The notes below the pieces were generated by a model. The model saw only the letters and a program-made list of their open reading frames with translations. It had not been told where the DNA came from and ran no database searches. The position numbers and the translations under genes are program-made. Below are positions 14,610-24,913 of a stretch of 64,000 nt of DNA, in pieces (the first letter of the stretch is position 1; each line of letters opens with the position of its first letter). Source of the stretch: DASQEH01 sp038237745 (GTDB taxonomy: Bacteria; Actinomycetota; Actinomycetes; Propionibacteriales; Nocardioidaceae); NCBI GenBank assembly GCA_038237745.1, contig JBBRYJ010000004.1:1-64000 (forward strand), given 5' to 3'.

Positions 14610-16799
14610 TCACGGCTGTGTGGGCGTGTGGCTCAGCCAGATCGTCGCCATCGGGGGCACCTGCACGACAGCGGACGCCGGAAGCCCGTGCCAGCTTTCG
14701 TCCGTTGCGCTGACCACCCCGAAGTTGCCCACGCCCGACCCTGAGTAGGTCTCCGCGTCGGTGTTGAGCACCTCGTCCCAGCGTCCGGTCGTGGGGAGGC
14801 CAACGCGGTAGTCGTGCCGGGGAATTGCCGAGAAGTTCGACACACAGGCGAGCTGCGAGCCGGTCTTGCCACTCCGCAGGAAGCTCAGCACGTTGCCGGT
14901 GCTGTCGTTGGCGTCGATCCAGCCGAAGCCCTTGGGGTCGTGGTCCGTCGACCACAACGCCTCGTTGGCCTTGTAGACGCGGTTGATGTCCTTGACGAGG
15001 CGGTGTACGCCGAGGTGCTCGATGTGGTCGAGCAACCACCAGTCGAGCTCGCGGCCCTCCGCCCACTCGGACTCCTGGGCCATCTCGATCCCCATGAAGA
15101 TGAGCTGTTTGCCGGGATGTGCCCACATGTAACCGAGGAGGGCGCGCACGTTGGCGAGCTGCCGCCACCGGTCACCCGGCATCTTCCGCAGCAGCGATCC
15201 CTTCCCGTGCACGACCTCGTCGTGCGAGATGGGCAGGACGTAGTTCTCGGAGTATGCGTACATCATCGAGAAGGTCATCTGGTGGTGGTGGTACTGGCGG
15301 TGCACCGGGTCATTCGCCATGTAGTCGAGCGTGTCGTGCATCCAGCCCATGTTCCACTTGAAGCCGAAGCCCAGACCGCCCAGATGCGTCGGACGCGTGA
15401 CTCCGGGCCAGGCTGTGGACTCCTCGGCGATCACGATGGTTCCGGGCACCCGCCGGTAACAGGTGGCGTTGACCTCTTGGAGTAGCGCGACGGCGTCGAG
15501 GTTCTCCCGCCCGCCGTACTGGTTGGGCGTCCACTCTCCGGCCTCCCGCGAGTAGTCGAGGTAGAGCATCGAGGCGACGCCGTCGACCCTCAGACCGTCG
15601 ATGTGGAACTCCTCCAGCCAGTACAAGGCGTTGGCGACCAGGAAGTTGCGTACCTCGCGGCGCCCGAAGTCGAAGATGTAGGACCCCCACTCGGCGTGCC
15701 AACCCTTCTGGGGGTCGGCGTGCTCGTACAGCGGTGTCCCGTCGAAGCGCGCGAGTGCCCAGTCGTCGGTGGCGAAGTGTCCGGGAACCCAGTCGAGCAG
15801 GACGCCGACACCTGCCTGGTGGAGCCGGTCGACGAGGAGCCGGAACCCGTCGGGGTCTCCGAAGCGCGACGTCGCCGCGAAGTAGCCCGTGACGTGGTAG
15901 CCCCAGGACCCGCCGAAGGGGTGCTCCATCACCGGGAGCAGCTCGATGTGGGTGAAGCCGAGGTCCTTCACATAGCCGACGAGCTCGTCGGCCAGCTGCT
16001 CGTAGGTCTTGCCCTTGCGCCACGACCCGAGGTGCACTTCATAGACGCTCAGCGGCCGCTCGGTCGGGCGCTCCGACCGCGACGCCACCCAGTCGGCGTC
16101 ATCCCACTCGTGGCCGGAGGTGAAGACGACGGACGCCCACTTCGGCGGCTTCTCGGCGTACGTCGCGAGTGGGTCGGCCTTCTCCCGCCAGGCACCGTCG
16201 GCGCCACAGATGACGTACTTGTAGAGGGTGCCGTCGCCGACATCGGGCACGAAAAGCTCCCAGACTCCCGACGAGCCGAGCTGGCGCATCGGATGGGCAC
16301 GGCTATCCCAGTGGTTGAAGTCGCCGGTGACCCGCACGCCCTTGGCGTTCGGCGCCCAGACCGCGAACGACGTGCCACTGACGTCCCCGCCCGACCCCTC
16401 GTAGGAGCGGACATGGGCACCGAGCACCGTCCAGAGCTGCTCGTGGCGCCCTTCGTTGAGGAGGTGCTGGTCTATCTCGCCGATCGTCGGCAGGTACCGA
16501 TAGGGGTCGTCGACGGTCTGTGCCGGGTAGCCCGAGTACTCGACCTCGAGCCGGTAGTCGGGCACCTCGCTCTGGGCAAGCACCGCAACCCAGATCCCCT
16601 CGTACTCGTGTGACATCTCGGTGACCCCGGAGTCGGTCTTGACGCCGACGCGCGTCGCGAGTGGACGCAGCGCTCGTACGGTGACCCCCTTGCCGTGGAC
16701 GTGGGGTCCGAGGACGCTGTGGGGGCTGCCGTGCTGACCCGCCACGAGCTGGGCAAGCTCGTCCTGCGGAACCGGACGGGGTGCGGGCTGGGTGGTCAT
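14610..16799 (-). CDS. glgB: 1,4-alpha-glucan branching enzyme
   Basis: It introduces alpha-1,6 branches into glucan made by GlgE. 729 residues, with an N-terminal N1/CBM48 pair (about 10-235) typical of actinobacterial GlgB. The GH13 barrel follows, with LLPVMEHPFGGSWGY, catalytic nucleophile Asp406 (GLRVDGVASM), acid/base Glu459 (VIAEEST) and the third acid in PISHDEVVHGKGSL. It is the fourth gene of the minus-strand operon glgE-treS-mak-glgB, with a 1-bp gap to mak. The ATG start at 16797-16799 is the only sensible one, given the upstream stop. Confidence 0.97.
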   Translation of the reverse strand: MTTQPAPRPVPQDELAQLVAGQHGSPHSVLGPHVHGKGVTVRALRPLATRVGVKTDSGVTEMSHEYEGIWVAVLAQSEVPDYRLEVEYSGYPAQTVDDPYRYLPTIGEIDQHLLNEGRHEQLWTVLGAHVRSYEGSGGDVSGTSFAVWAPNAKGVRVTGDFNHWDSRAHPMRQLGSSGVWELFVPDVGDGTLYKYVICGADGAWREKADPLATYAEKPPKWASVVFTSGHEWDDADWVASRSERPTERPLSVYEVHLGSWRKGKTYEQLADELVGYVKDLGFTHIELLPVMEHPFGGSWGYHVTGYFAATSRFGDPDGFRLLVDRLHQAGVGVLLDWVPGHFATDDWALARFDGTPLYEHADPQKGWHAEWGSYIFDFGRREVRNFLVANALYWLEEFHIDGLRVDGVASMLYLDYSREAGEWTPNQYGGRENLDAVALLQEVNATCYRRVPGTIVIAEESTAWPGVTRPTHLGGLGFGFKWNMGWMHDTLDYMANDPVHRQYHHHQMTFSMMYAYSENYVLPISHDEVVHGKGSLLRKMPGDRWRQLANVRALLGYMWAHPGKQLIFMGIEMAQESEWAEGRELDWWLLDHIEHLGVHRLVKDINRVYKANEALWSTDHDPKGFGWIDANDSTGNVLSFLRSGKTGSQLACVSNFSAIPRHDYRVGLPTTGRWDEVLNTDAETYSGSGVGNFGVVSATDESWHGLPASAVVQVPPMATIWLSHTPTQP

Positions 16800-16800
16800 G

Positions 16801-18185
16801 TCACTCCTCAGCGGCGAGTCGGGCGACAGCCTGCAGCGGGATACTCAGCCACAGTGGACGATTGCGGGCCTCGTACACCGCCTCGTACACCGCCTTGTCG
16901 GTCTCGTAGGCACGTAATAGCACCGCGTGGTCCGAGGGCTTGGTCGCTCCGGTGCTGGCGTATCCGTCGACGAAGGCGGCACGGTTGCGGCTGGACCACT
17001 CGTTGGCACGGTAGCTCAGGTGGTCACTCGTGCCGAACTGTCGCAAGGTGGCACCGGCCGCGTAGTCGAACGAGCGGAGCATGCCAGCGACGTCGCGGAG
17101 CGGGGAGTCGAGAGCGACCCGCTCGGGGAGGCTCTTGGCGGGCTCTCCCTCGAAGTCGATGATCTTCCAGCCCTTGACCGTGCGGAGAGTCTGCCCGAGG
17201 TGGAGGTCGCCGTGGATCCGCTGGACGGCGACCGGCTGGTCGGAGTCGGCCACCTCGCAGTAGTGGGAGCGCAGCCTCGGTACGAACTCCTCGAGCTCGG
17301 GAACGGCCGACAGCGCGGCATCGAGCCGAAGGGTCATCGCCTCGGCGAGTCCAGTCATCTGCTGCGCGGTCAACGTGTCTGTCTCGAAGAGCTCCGCGAG
17401 CTCCGCATGCACCTCCGAGGTCGCCTCGCCGAGCCGCCAGGACTCGCCGGCGAAGTCGCCACCCACCTCGTCCGGATGCAGATCCTCCTCGACCAAGAGG
17501 TCCCGCACGCTCGACAAGGCGATGTCCCATCCGTCCGTGCCAGTCCGCAAGAATGTCTGCAGCATCCCCAGATGGCCGCTCCAGCTGGCCCCCTCAGGTT
17601 CCTTCCAAGCCGCCTCGATCCACCCGAGGAGGGGGGCAACGTGGCCGCCGCCGTGCCGGGTCAGTGCCTCGTGGATCTCGACATCGGGGTTTCCTCCCGG
17701 GCTGATGCGTCGGTACAGCTTGAGGATCGCGTCCTCGCCGTACGCGATCGAGGTGTTGGACTGCTCGGCCGTCATCACGCTGCCGGGCACCGACCGCGGC
17801 GGGATCTCGGCACCCTCGACCAGCCGGAAGCTCAGCGTGTCGGTCTCGGTGCGACCGCTGAACCCCACCAGCAGCGCTTCGGCCACCGACTTGAAGTAGA
17901 CGGCGTCGTACGCGACGACCCGCCCGAGGTCCGGGTTCTCGACCTCGCCCACGAGGGCGTGGGCCATCTCGGGATCCGGCAGGTCGAGATAGGCGGTCGG
18001 AAACTGGTACGTGTCCTGCTTGCCGTCGTCGTACTGGACCGTGACGATCTCGATCCGCGCTCGCGTCTCGCTGTCGGGCAGCCACGGCAGTGGGTGCACA
18101 TGGGTCACCGAGAAGTCGCGACCCTTCCCCGCGAACCATCTCCGGCTTGCGAAGTAGAGCGAGAGCTTGTCGTGGTAGCCGTCCG

Positions 18186-18189
<4 letters not shown>
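16801..18189 (-). CDS. mak: Maltokinase (maltose 1-phosphotransferase)
   Basis: It phosphorylates maltose from TreS to maltose-1-phosphate for GlgE. 462 residues. The N-terminal cap begins VTDGYHDKLSLYFASRRWFAGKGR. The kinase core shows VQRIHGDLHLGQTLRT (catalytic HGD), the metal-binding Asp in KIIDFEGEPAKSLPER, and DVAGMLRSFDYA. GTG 18187-18189 overlaps the treS stop as GTGA. A longer open frame continues upstream, but there it is only the antisense/out-of-frame image of treS. Also called pep2 in related genomes. Confidence 0.94.
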
Positions 18190-19850
<1,661 letters not shown>

Positions 19851-19853
19851 GAC

Positions 19854-21845
19854 TCACGACCTCCGGATCGAGAGGATGTGCGCCGGTTCGGAGAAGGGGT
19901 CGAGGCGGATGTAGTTGTGCTCACCCCATCGCCAGCTCTCGCCGCTGATTTCGTCGTCGACCACGAACGTCTCGTGCCAGTCGTACCCGAGGGCAGGCAT
20001 GTCGAGATGCACCATGGACTCCCGGGGGCCGTGCGGGTCGAGGTTCACCACCACGATGACGGTGTCGTCGACCCCATCCGGCCCGGTGTGGTGCTTGCTG
20101 AAACAGAGGATGGCGTCGTCGTCGCTGTTGTGCAGCGACAGGTTGCGGAGCAGCTGTAGCGAGCGGTGACGGCGTCGGATGTCGTTGAGGCGGGTGATGT
20201 ACGGCGCCAGCGTGCGCCCCTCCGCTTCGGCAGCAGCCCAGTCGCGTGGGCGGAGCTGGTACTTCTCGGAGTCCAGGTACTCCTCCGACCCGGGCCGCAC
20301 GGCCACATGCTCGAACAGCTCGAAGCCTGCGTAGACGCCCCACGACGGGGAGCCCGTCGCAGCGACCGCAGCGCGGATCCTGAACGCCGCCGGGCCGCCG
20401 TACTGGAGGTACGCGGAAAGGATGTCCGGCGTGTTGACGAAGAAGTTCGGCCTGATCAGGGCGTCGGTCTCGTGCGACACCTCGAGCAGGTAGGAGGCGA
20501 GTTCCTCCTTGGAGTTGCGCCAGGTGAAGTAGGTGTACGACTGGTGGAAGCCGATCATCCCGAGCCCCTGCATCATGGCTGGCTTGGTGAACGCCTCGGC
20601 CAGGAATATCACGTCGGGGTCTGTCTTCCGTACCTCGGCGAAGAGCCACTCCCAGAACATGACGGGCTTGGTGTGGGGGTTGTCGACACGGAAGACCCGC
20701 ACGCCGTGGTCCATCCAGTAGCGGAGGACGCGCATCACCTCCGCGCGGAGACCCTTGTAGTCGTTGTCGAAGTTGAGCGGGTAGATGTCCTGGTACTTCT
20801 TCGGCGGGTTCTCCGCATACGCGATCGAGCCGTCCGCCCGAGTCGTGAACCACTCCGGATGGGCGGACACCCATGGGTGGTCGGGTGCGCAGTTCAGTGC
20901 GAAGTCCAAAGCCACCTCGAGCCCGAGCTGGCTGGCCTGCGCCACGAAGGCGTCGAAGTCGTCGATGGTGCCGAGATCCGGGTGGATCGCGTCGTGGCCA
21001 CCTTCGTCGGAGCCGATCGCCCACGGGGAGCCGGGGTCACTCGCGCCCGTCGTGAGGCTGTTGTTGGGGCCCTTGCGGTTGACCTTCCCGATGGGATGCA
21101 CCGGGGGAAGGTAGATGATGTCGAACCCCATGTCGGCCACTGCCTGAAGGCGCTTGGCGGACGTGGCGAAGGTACCCGACGTCCAGGTATGGCTCTCGGC
21201 GTCGTACGCAGCGCCTTCGGACCGCGGGAAGAACTCGTACCAGGAGCCGTAGAGGGCGCGGGTCCGGTCGACGTGGACCTGGAATGGTCCCTCGCTCGAC
21301 ACCAGCTCGCGCAGCGGGAACGAATGCAGGGCTTCGAGGACCTCGGGACTGGTCAGGGCGGCCAACCGCACAGGTACAGGCAGCTTCGCGTCGCGACCGG
21401 CCGCCGCCGCTGCCTTGAGCGTGGACTCGGCGGCTGAGGCCGCGGGGGTGCCGTCGGGTACGGCCTCGAGGGCACGTTGGAGGACAAGGTCGCCCTCCAT
21501 GAACATCAGCTCGACGTCGATCTCAGCAGGGATCTTGATCTCGGCCGCATGCCGCCAGGTGGCGTAGGCGTCCGACCAGGACTCGATCCGGTAGGTCCAG
21601 GCACCCTCAGCCTCAGGCGTGACCGTCGCCCGGTACCTGTTGGGGAAGTCGAGCTCGGTCATCTGCACGAGGTTGCGGTCGTCCCCTTGGGGGTCGGTGA
21701 GGACCACGCCCGCTCCGAGCGAGTCGTGGCCCTCCCTAAAAACCGACGCCTCTACGACGAACGGCTCGCCCACCGACGCCTTGACGGGGTAACGACCCTG
21801 CTCGATGACCGGGTTCACGTTGGTGATGGGTATTCGCTGGGCCAT
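19854..21845 (-). CDS. glgE: Alpha-1,4-glucan:maltose-1-phosphate maltosyltransferase
   Basis: It transfers maltose from maltose-1-phosphate to alpha-1,4-glucan. 663 residues, with the GlgE-specific N-terminal region (IPITNVNPVIEQGRYPVKAS), helical insert and GH13_3 barrel. Nucleophile Asp388 is in VFRVDNPHTKP, acid/base Glu417 in FLAEAFTKP and Asp474 in NTPDILSAYLQYGG. It is the first gene of the operon and sits directly behind a TAGGTT box (21854-21859), so transcription very probably begins here. The order glgE-treS-mak-glgB matches Streptomyces-type loci. Confidence 0.97.
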   Translation of the reverse strand: MAQRIPITNVNPVIEQGRYPVKASVGEPFVVEASVFREGHDSLGAGVVLTDPQGDDRNLVQMTELDFPNRYRATVTPEAEGAWTYRIESWSDAYATWRHAAEIKIPAEIDVELMFMEGDLVLQRALEAVPDGTPAASAAESTLKAAAAAGRDAKLPVPVRLAALTSPEVLEALHSFPLRELVSSEGPFQVHVDRTRALYGSWYEFFPRSEGAAYDAESHTWTSGTFATSAKRLQAVADMGFDIIYLPPVHPIGKVNRKGPNNSLTTGASDPGSPWAIGSDEGGHDAIHPDLGTIDDFDAFVAQASQLGLEVALDFALNCAPDHPWVSAHPEWFTTRADGSIAYAENPPKKYQDIYPLNFDNDYKGLRAEVMRVLRYWMDHGVRVFRVDNPHTKPVMFWEWLFAEVRKTDPDVIFLAEAFTKPAMMQGLGMIGFHQSYTYFTWRNSKEELASYLLEVSHETDALIRPNFFVNTPDILSAYLQYGGPAAFRIRAAVAATGSPSWGVYAGFELFEHVAVRPGSEEYLDSEKYQLRPRDWAAAEAEGRTLAPYITRLNDIRRRHRSLQLLRNLSLHNSDDDAILCFSKHHTGPDGVDDTVIVVVNLDPHGPRESMVHLDMPALGYDWHETFVVDDEISGESWRWGEHNYIRLDPFSEPAHILSIRRS

Positions 21846-21853
21846 TGATGCCG

Positions 21854-21859
21854 AACCTA
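21854..21859 (-). promoter_or_regulatory. -10 box for the glgE operon, near-leaderless
   Basis: TAGGTT on the minus strand, 8 nt before the glgE ATG. A leader of zero to two nucleotides is expected and no Shine-Dalgarno is seen. Confidence 0.5.
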
Positions 21860-21913
21860 CCGAAGCGCTCTATGCCGCGCACGCACGGTCTCTTCGAATG
21901 GTGAGACGGTGTG

Positions 21914-22834
21914 TCAGATGGCTCCGGTGAGGCCCCGCTTCTCACGGATCCGGCGGGTGAAGACCCCGAAGATCGCGTCCATCACCATGCCCACGATCAG
22001 GATGACGATCATCAGCGACAGCAGCCACGGAGCCCCACCGGGCACGGTGTGCGAGTAGTTGAGAGCTCCACCGAGGGACGAGGCGCCACCGCCGATCGGC
22101 ACCAGCAGCTCTCCGGCGAGCAGGCTGCGCCACGAGAAGGCCCAACCCTGCTTCAGGCCCGTGAAGTAGGACGGCATGGCGGCCGGGAGCACGATGTGGC
22201 GGTAGCGGTTGATGCCTCGCGCTCCAATCATCTTGCCCGCTCTGAGCAGCGGCGGGGGCACCTCGTCGATGCCCGTGATGACGCCGTTCGCGATGGACGG
22301 TGCCGCGCCCAGGACGACGACGAACATGATGGCGCTGTCGTGCAGGCCGAAGAAGAGGATTGCCAAGGGGAACCACGCGATCGAGGGCATCGTCTGGAGG
22401 CCGGCGAGCAGCGATCCGATGGCCAGGCGCAGAGTTCGCCACTGGACCACGGCTACACCGAGGATAGTGCCGATCACGATGGCGAGCCCGTATCCGAGGG
22501 CTGCCCGCTTCATGGTCTTGCCAAGCTCCTCGACGAGGGTCGGTGACGATGAGAGTCGTGCGTCGCCCAGCACCTCGTGCCAGAGCCGGTTGAAGACCGT
22601 ACCCGGGCCGGGAAGGATGTAGCTCGGCTTCCACTCGGTGACCACGGCGAGCTGCCAGATCCCGAGCACGATGCCGATCGCCAGCGCCTTCGGCCAGACG
22701 GCAGTCCATGCGCGTGGGAGCAGTTTGCTCCTGGGATCGCCTTCGAGACCGTCCCTCGCGACCGCCAGCACGGTGAGCTCGGCGTCGGAGAGGGTCGGTT
22801 TGAGCGGGGCCGCATCGACTGCGTCAACGGACAT
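21914..22834 (-). CDS. ABC transporter permease, sulfonate/taurine/nitrate type (SsuC/TauC family)
   Basis: 306 residues with a hydrophilic N-terminus (about 1-50) and about six hydrophobic segments. The EAA loop reads AGKMIGARGINRYRHIVLPAAMPSYFTGLKQGWAFSW, of which the core is GARGINRYRHIVLPAAMPS. The early motif WKPSYILPGPGTVFNRLW is typical of SsuC/TauC permeases. The ATG overlaps the end of the ATPase gene by 11 bp, so it is the last gene of a substrate-binding protein - ATPase - permease operon. The substrate cannot be assigned from sequence. Confidence 0.9.
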   Translation of the reverse strand: MSVDAVDAAPLKPTLSDAELTVLAVARDGLEGDPRSKLLPRAWTAVWPKALAIGIVLGIWQLAVVTEWKPSYILPGPGTVFNRLWHEVLGDARLSSSPTLVEELGKTMKRAALGYGLAIVIGTILGVAVVQWRTLRLAIGSLLAGLQTMPSIAWFPLAILFFGLHDSAIMFVVVLGAAPSIANGVITGIDEVPPPLLRAGKMIGARGINRYRHIVLPAAMPSYFTGLKQGWAFSWRSLLAGELLVPIGGGASSLGGALNYSHTVPGGAPWLLSLMIVILIVGMVMDAIFGVFTRRIREKRGLTGAI

Positions 22835-23614
22835 GCTGTGCCACCTCGGCTTTCAGTTCGCTTGTGAGCTGGCCCGACAGCGACGCGACGCCGGGGTCCT
22901 CGAAGTGTCGTGGTCGCGGGAAGGTGATGGGGAACTCCTTCTTCACCTGGCCGGGAGAGCTGGAGAAGAGCACGGTGCGGTCGGCGAGGCGAACTGCCTC
23001 ACGCACGTTGTGGGTCACGAAGACGATCGTCAGCTTGAGCTCGGCGTGGATGCGCTCGATCTCGTCGTGCATCGAGTCGCGGGTCATGGCGTCCAGGGCA
23101 GCGAACGGCTCGTCCATGAGCACGATGTCGGCCTCCTGGGCAAGAACGCGGGCGAGCTGGGTGCGCTGCCGCATTCCCCCGGACAGCTCGTGCGGGCGCT
23201 TGTGCTGGCGCCCGCCCAGATGGACGAGCTCGAGGAGCTCGTTGACTCGCTCCGCTCGTTGCGACTTGGGTATGCCGCGCATCTTCAGAGCCAGGTCGAC
23301 GTTCTCCCCTGCCGTCAGCCAAGGAAAGAGCGTCGCCTCCTGGAACATGAAGGAGACCTTGCGACCGCCGGTGTCTATGGTGCCTTGGGTCGGCTTGTCG
23401 AGATCTGCGATGAGGTTCAGCAGGGTGCTCTTGCCGCAGCCGCTGGCTCCGACGATGCACAGGAACTCCTGCGGGGCGACGTCGAGGTCCACGTTGTGGA
23501 GCGCGATCGTCTTCTGACTGCCGCGACCGAAGGTCTTGCTGACCTTGTCGATGCGGATGGCCGTCCGGAGCTGGCGGCCCGGGGAACGGCACCGGTATGC
23601 GACGTGGTCGTCAC
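22824..23614 (-). CDS. ABC transporter ATPase, SsuB/TauB family, with an apparent 5' frameshift
   Basis: The conserved part runs IRIDKVSKTFGRG, then Walker A GASGCGKST, Q-loop MFQEATLFPW, signature LSGGMRQR, Walker B VLMDEPFAALD and switch THNVREA, ending at 22824. In this frame there is no ATG, GTG or TTG upstream of an internal GTG at 23490-23492, yet homology clearly extends about 25 codons further. A GTG at 23612-23614 that shares one base with the preceding TAG stop is well placed but lies one frame off. One extra base in the run at about 23578-23584 (ccc/gggg) would join them into a normal N-terminus ending LRTAIRIDKVSKTF. The boundaries given assume that. Confidence 0.8.
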
Positions 23615-24690
23615 TATGACGACGGTCCTGACACTGTCGGCTCGCCGGCGTCGGTGAGCGCCTTGTTGAGCGAGTCCAGGTTGTAGATGCCGGACAGGCC
23701 GTCCACCGGGTCGATGAGCCCCGTGGCCTCTGCGTGCTTCGCAGTCTCGAGGAGCGTGTCCGCCAGCGGATTGTTGGTGAAGATCAGCTCCTGCCACGCG
23801 GAGTCGAGCACGTCAGCGGGGATCGGGTCCCCGCCTGTGACTGTCTGGATCTGGGTGGCCGTGATCTGCTTGGCGTCGTCCGAGTTCGTCGTGATGTAGT
23901 CGTTGGCCTGGATCTGGCCACTGACCAGGTCGTCGACGAGGTTGGGGTGAGCAGCGAGGAAGTCGTTGTTGACCAGCAGCTGCGTCGTGACGAGTTGGCC
24001 CTTCGGCCACAGGCTCGCCTCGTCCACCAACCGGGTGCCGCCCTCGGAGACGAGGATCGAGGCGTAGGGCTCCGGCACCCAGGCGCCGTCGACCTGACCC
24101 TGCTTGAACTGCGTCACGGTTTCGCTGTTGTCCTGCGGGAGCACCGCCACGTCGCCCTGGCCGTCGGGTGAGACGTTGAACCCCTGCTGCTTGAGCCAGT
24201 ACTTGAAGGCGACGTCCTGCGTGTTGCCCTGGCCAGGAGTGGCGATGGTCTTGCCCTTGAGGTCTGCTGGGGACTTGATCGACGAGGACACGACCAGGGA
24301 CGCTCCGCCGGACGTCGCACCACTCACGATGCTGACGTTCTGGGAGGTGGCGTAGGCGGTGATCGCCGGGCTTGGGCCGATATAGGTTGCGTCGAGGTCG
24401 CCCGCGAGCAGGGCGTCGATGGTGTCGCTGCCGCTGTTGAAGTCGAGCGTCTTCAAGGTGGCGTTGTCGGCGGACAGGGCGTTCTTGAAGTAGCCCTTGT
24501 CGATGCCGACGATAGCGCTGGCGTGAGTCAGGTTCGGGAAGTAGCCGAGGCTCACCTCGGTGGAACCACCGCCGCTGCCTGCGTCGCTGCTGCTGTCCGA
24601 ACCACAGGCTGCGAGGGAGGTCGCGAGAACCCCCACCGCGACAAGCGCCCCGAAGCCACGGAAGCGCGTTCCGGTTGGGTGACCTGACAC
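23614..24690 (-). CDS. ABC transporter substrate-binding lipoprotein (SsuA/TauA/NrtA-like)
   Basis: 358 residues. The signal peptide ends in a lipobox (ATSLAAC, modified Cys at about residue 29), followed by a Ser/Gly/Asp linker. The mature protein has the family features LGYFPNLTHASAIVG, GSDTIDALLAGDLDATYIGPSP and GKTIATPGQGNTQD. The start is GTG 24688-24690 behind AGGAGG, the best Shine-Dalgarno of the locus. It is the first gene of the cassette. The ligand is probably an aliphatic sulfonate, taurine or similar small anion; this is by family only. Confidence 0.92.
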   Translation of the reverse strand: MSGHPTGTRFRGFGALVAVGVLATSLAACGSDSSSDAGSGGGSTEVSLGYFPNLTHASAIVGIDKGYFKNALSADNATLKTLDFNSGSDTIDALLAGDLDATYIGPSPAITAYATSQNVSIVSGATSGGASLVVSSSIKSPADLKGKTIATPGQGNTQDVAFKYWLKQQGFNVSPDGQGDVAVLPQDNSETVTQFKQGQVDGAWVPEPYASILVSEGGTRLVDEASLWPKGQLVTTQLLVNNDFLAAHPNLVDDLVSGQIQANDYITTNSDDAKQITATQIQTVTGGDPIPADVLDSAWQELIFTNNPLADTLLETAKHAEATGLIDPVDGLSGIYNLDSLNKALTDAGEPTVSGPSS

Positions 24691-24704
24691 GTGTTCCTCC
24701 TAAG

Positions 24705-24733
24705 TAAGTATTGTGTAGTGAACTACGCGACAA
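24705..24733 (-). promoter_or_regulatory. Promoter of the ABC cassette
   Basis: On the minus strand, TTGTCG (24728-24733) and TACTTA (24705-24710) are separated by exactly 17 bp. The -10 box lies about 14 bp upstream of the GTG start and overlaps no other gene. This is the only well-formed -35/-10 promoter of the region. Confidence 0.6.
24715..24726. promoter_or_regulatory. Palindrome in the promoter spacer, candidate operator
   Basis: GTAGT-GA-ACTAC is a perfect inverted repeat lying wholly between the -35 and -10 boxes of the ABC cassette promoter. A repressor bound there would block RNA polymerase. Its regulator is unknown. Confidence 0.45.
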
Positions 24734-24901
24734 AAAGACATGTATGCACGGCCGCTCCGGCTGGCTTTTGCCGACAAATGGGACCTGTGAGCCTCCCCAC
24801 AGCGTCGCGAACGCCTGCCGAGACGGCCGATATGGGCAGAGTGGGCCGGGGTGGCCGACCGGAATGTGCCAAAGAGGTCTGAGAGCGCAAGCGTTTGCCG
24901 C

Positions 24902-24907
24902 TACCGT
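24902..24907 (+). promoter_or_regulatory. -10 box of a leaderless glgP transcript
   Basis: TACCGT, then 6 nt, then GTG 24914. This spacing also supports the choice of the GTG over the longer open frame. Confidence 0.55.
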
Positions 24908-24913
24908 TTGCGG

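Noticed and set aside
22824..23492. A short but complete ATPase starting at the internal GTG 23490-23492
   Set aside because: It would lack the first strand and adenine-stacking region, which are encoded just upstream in the same frame; a frameshift is the better explanation.
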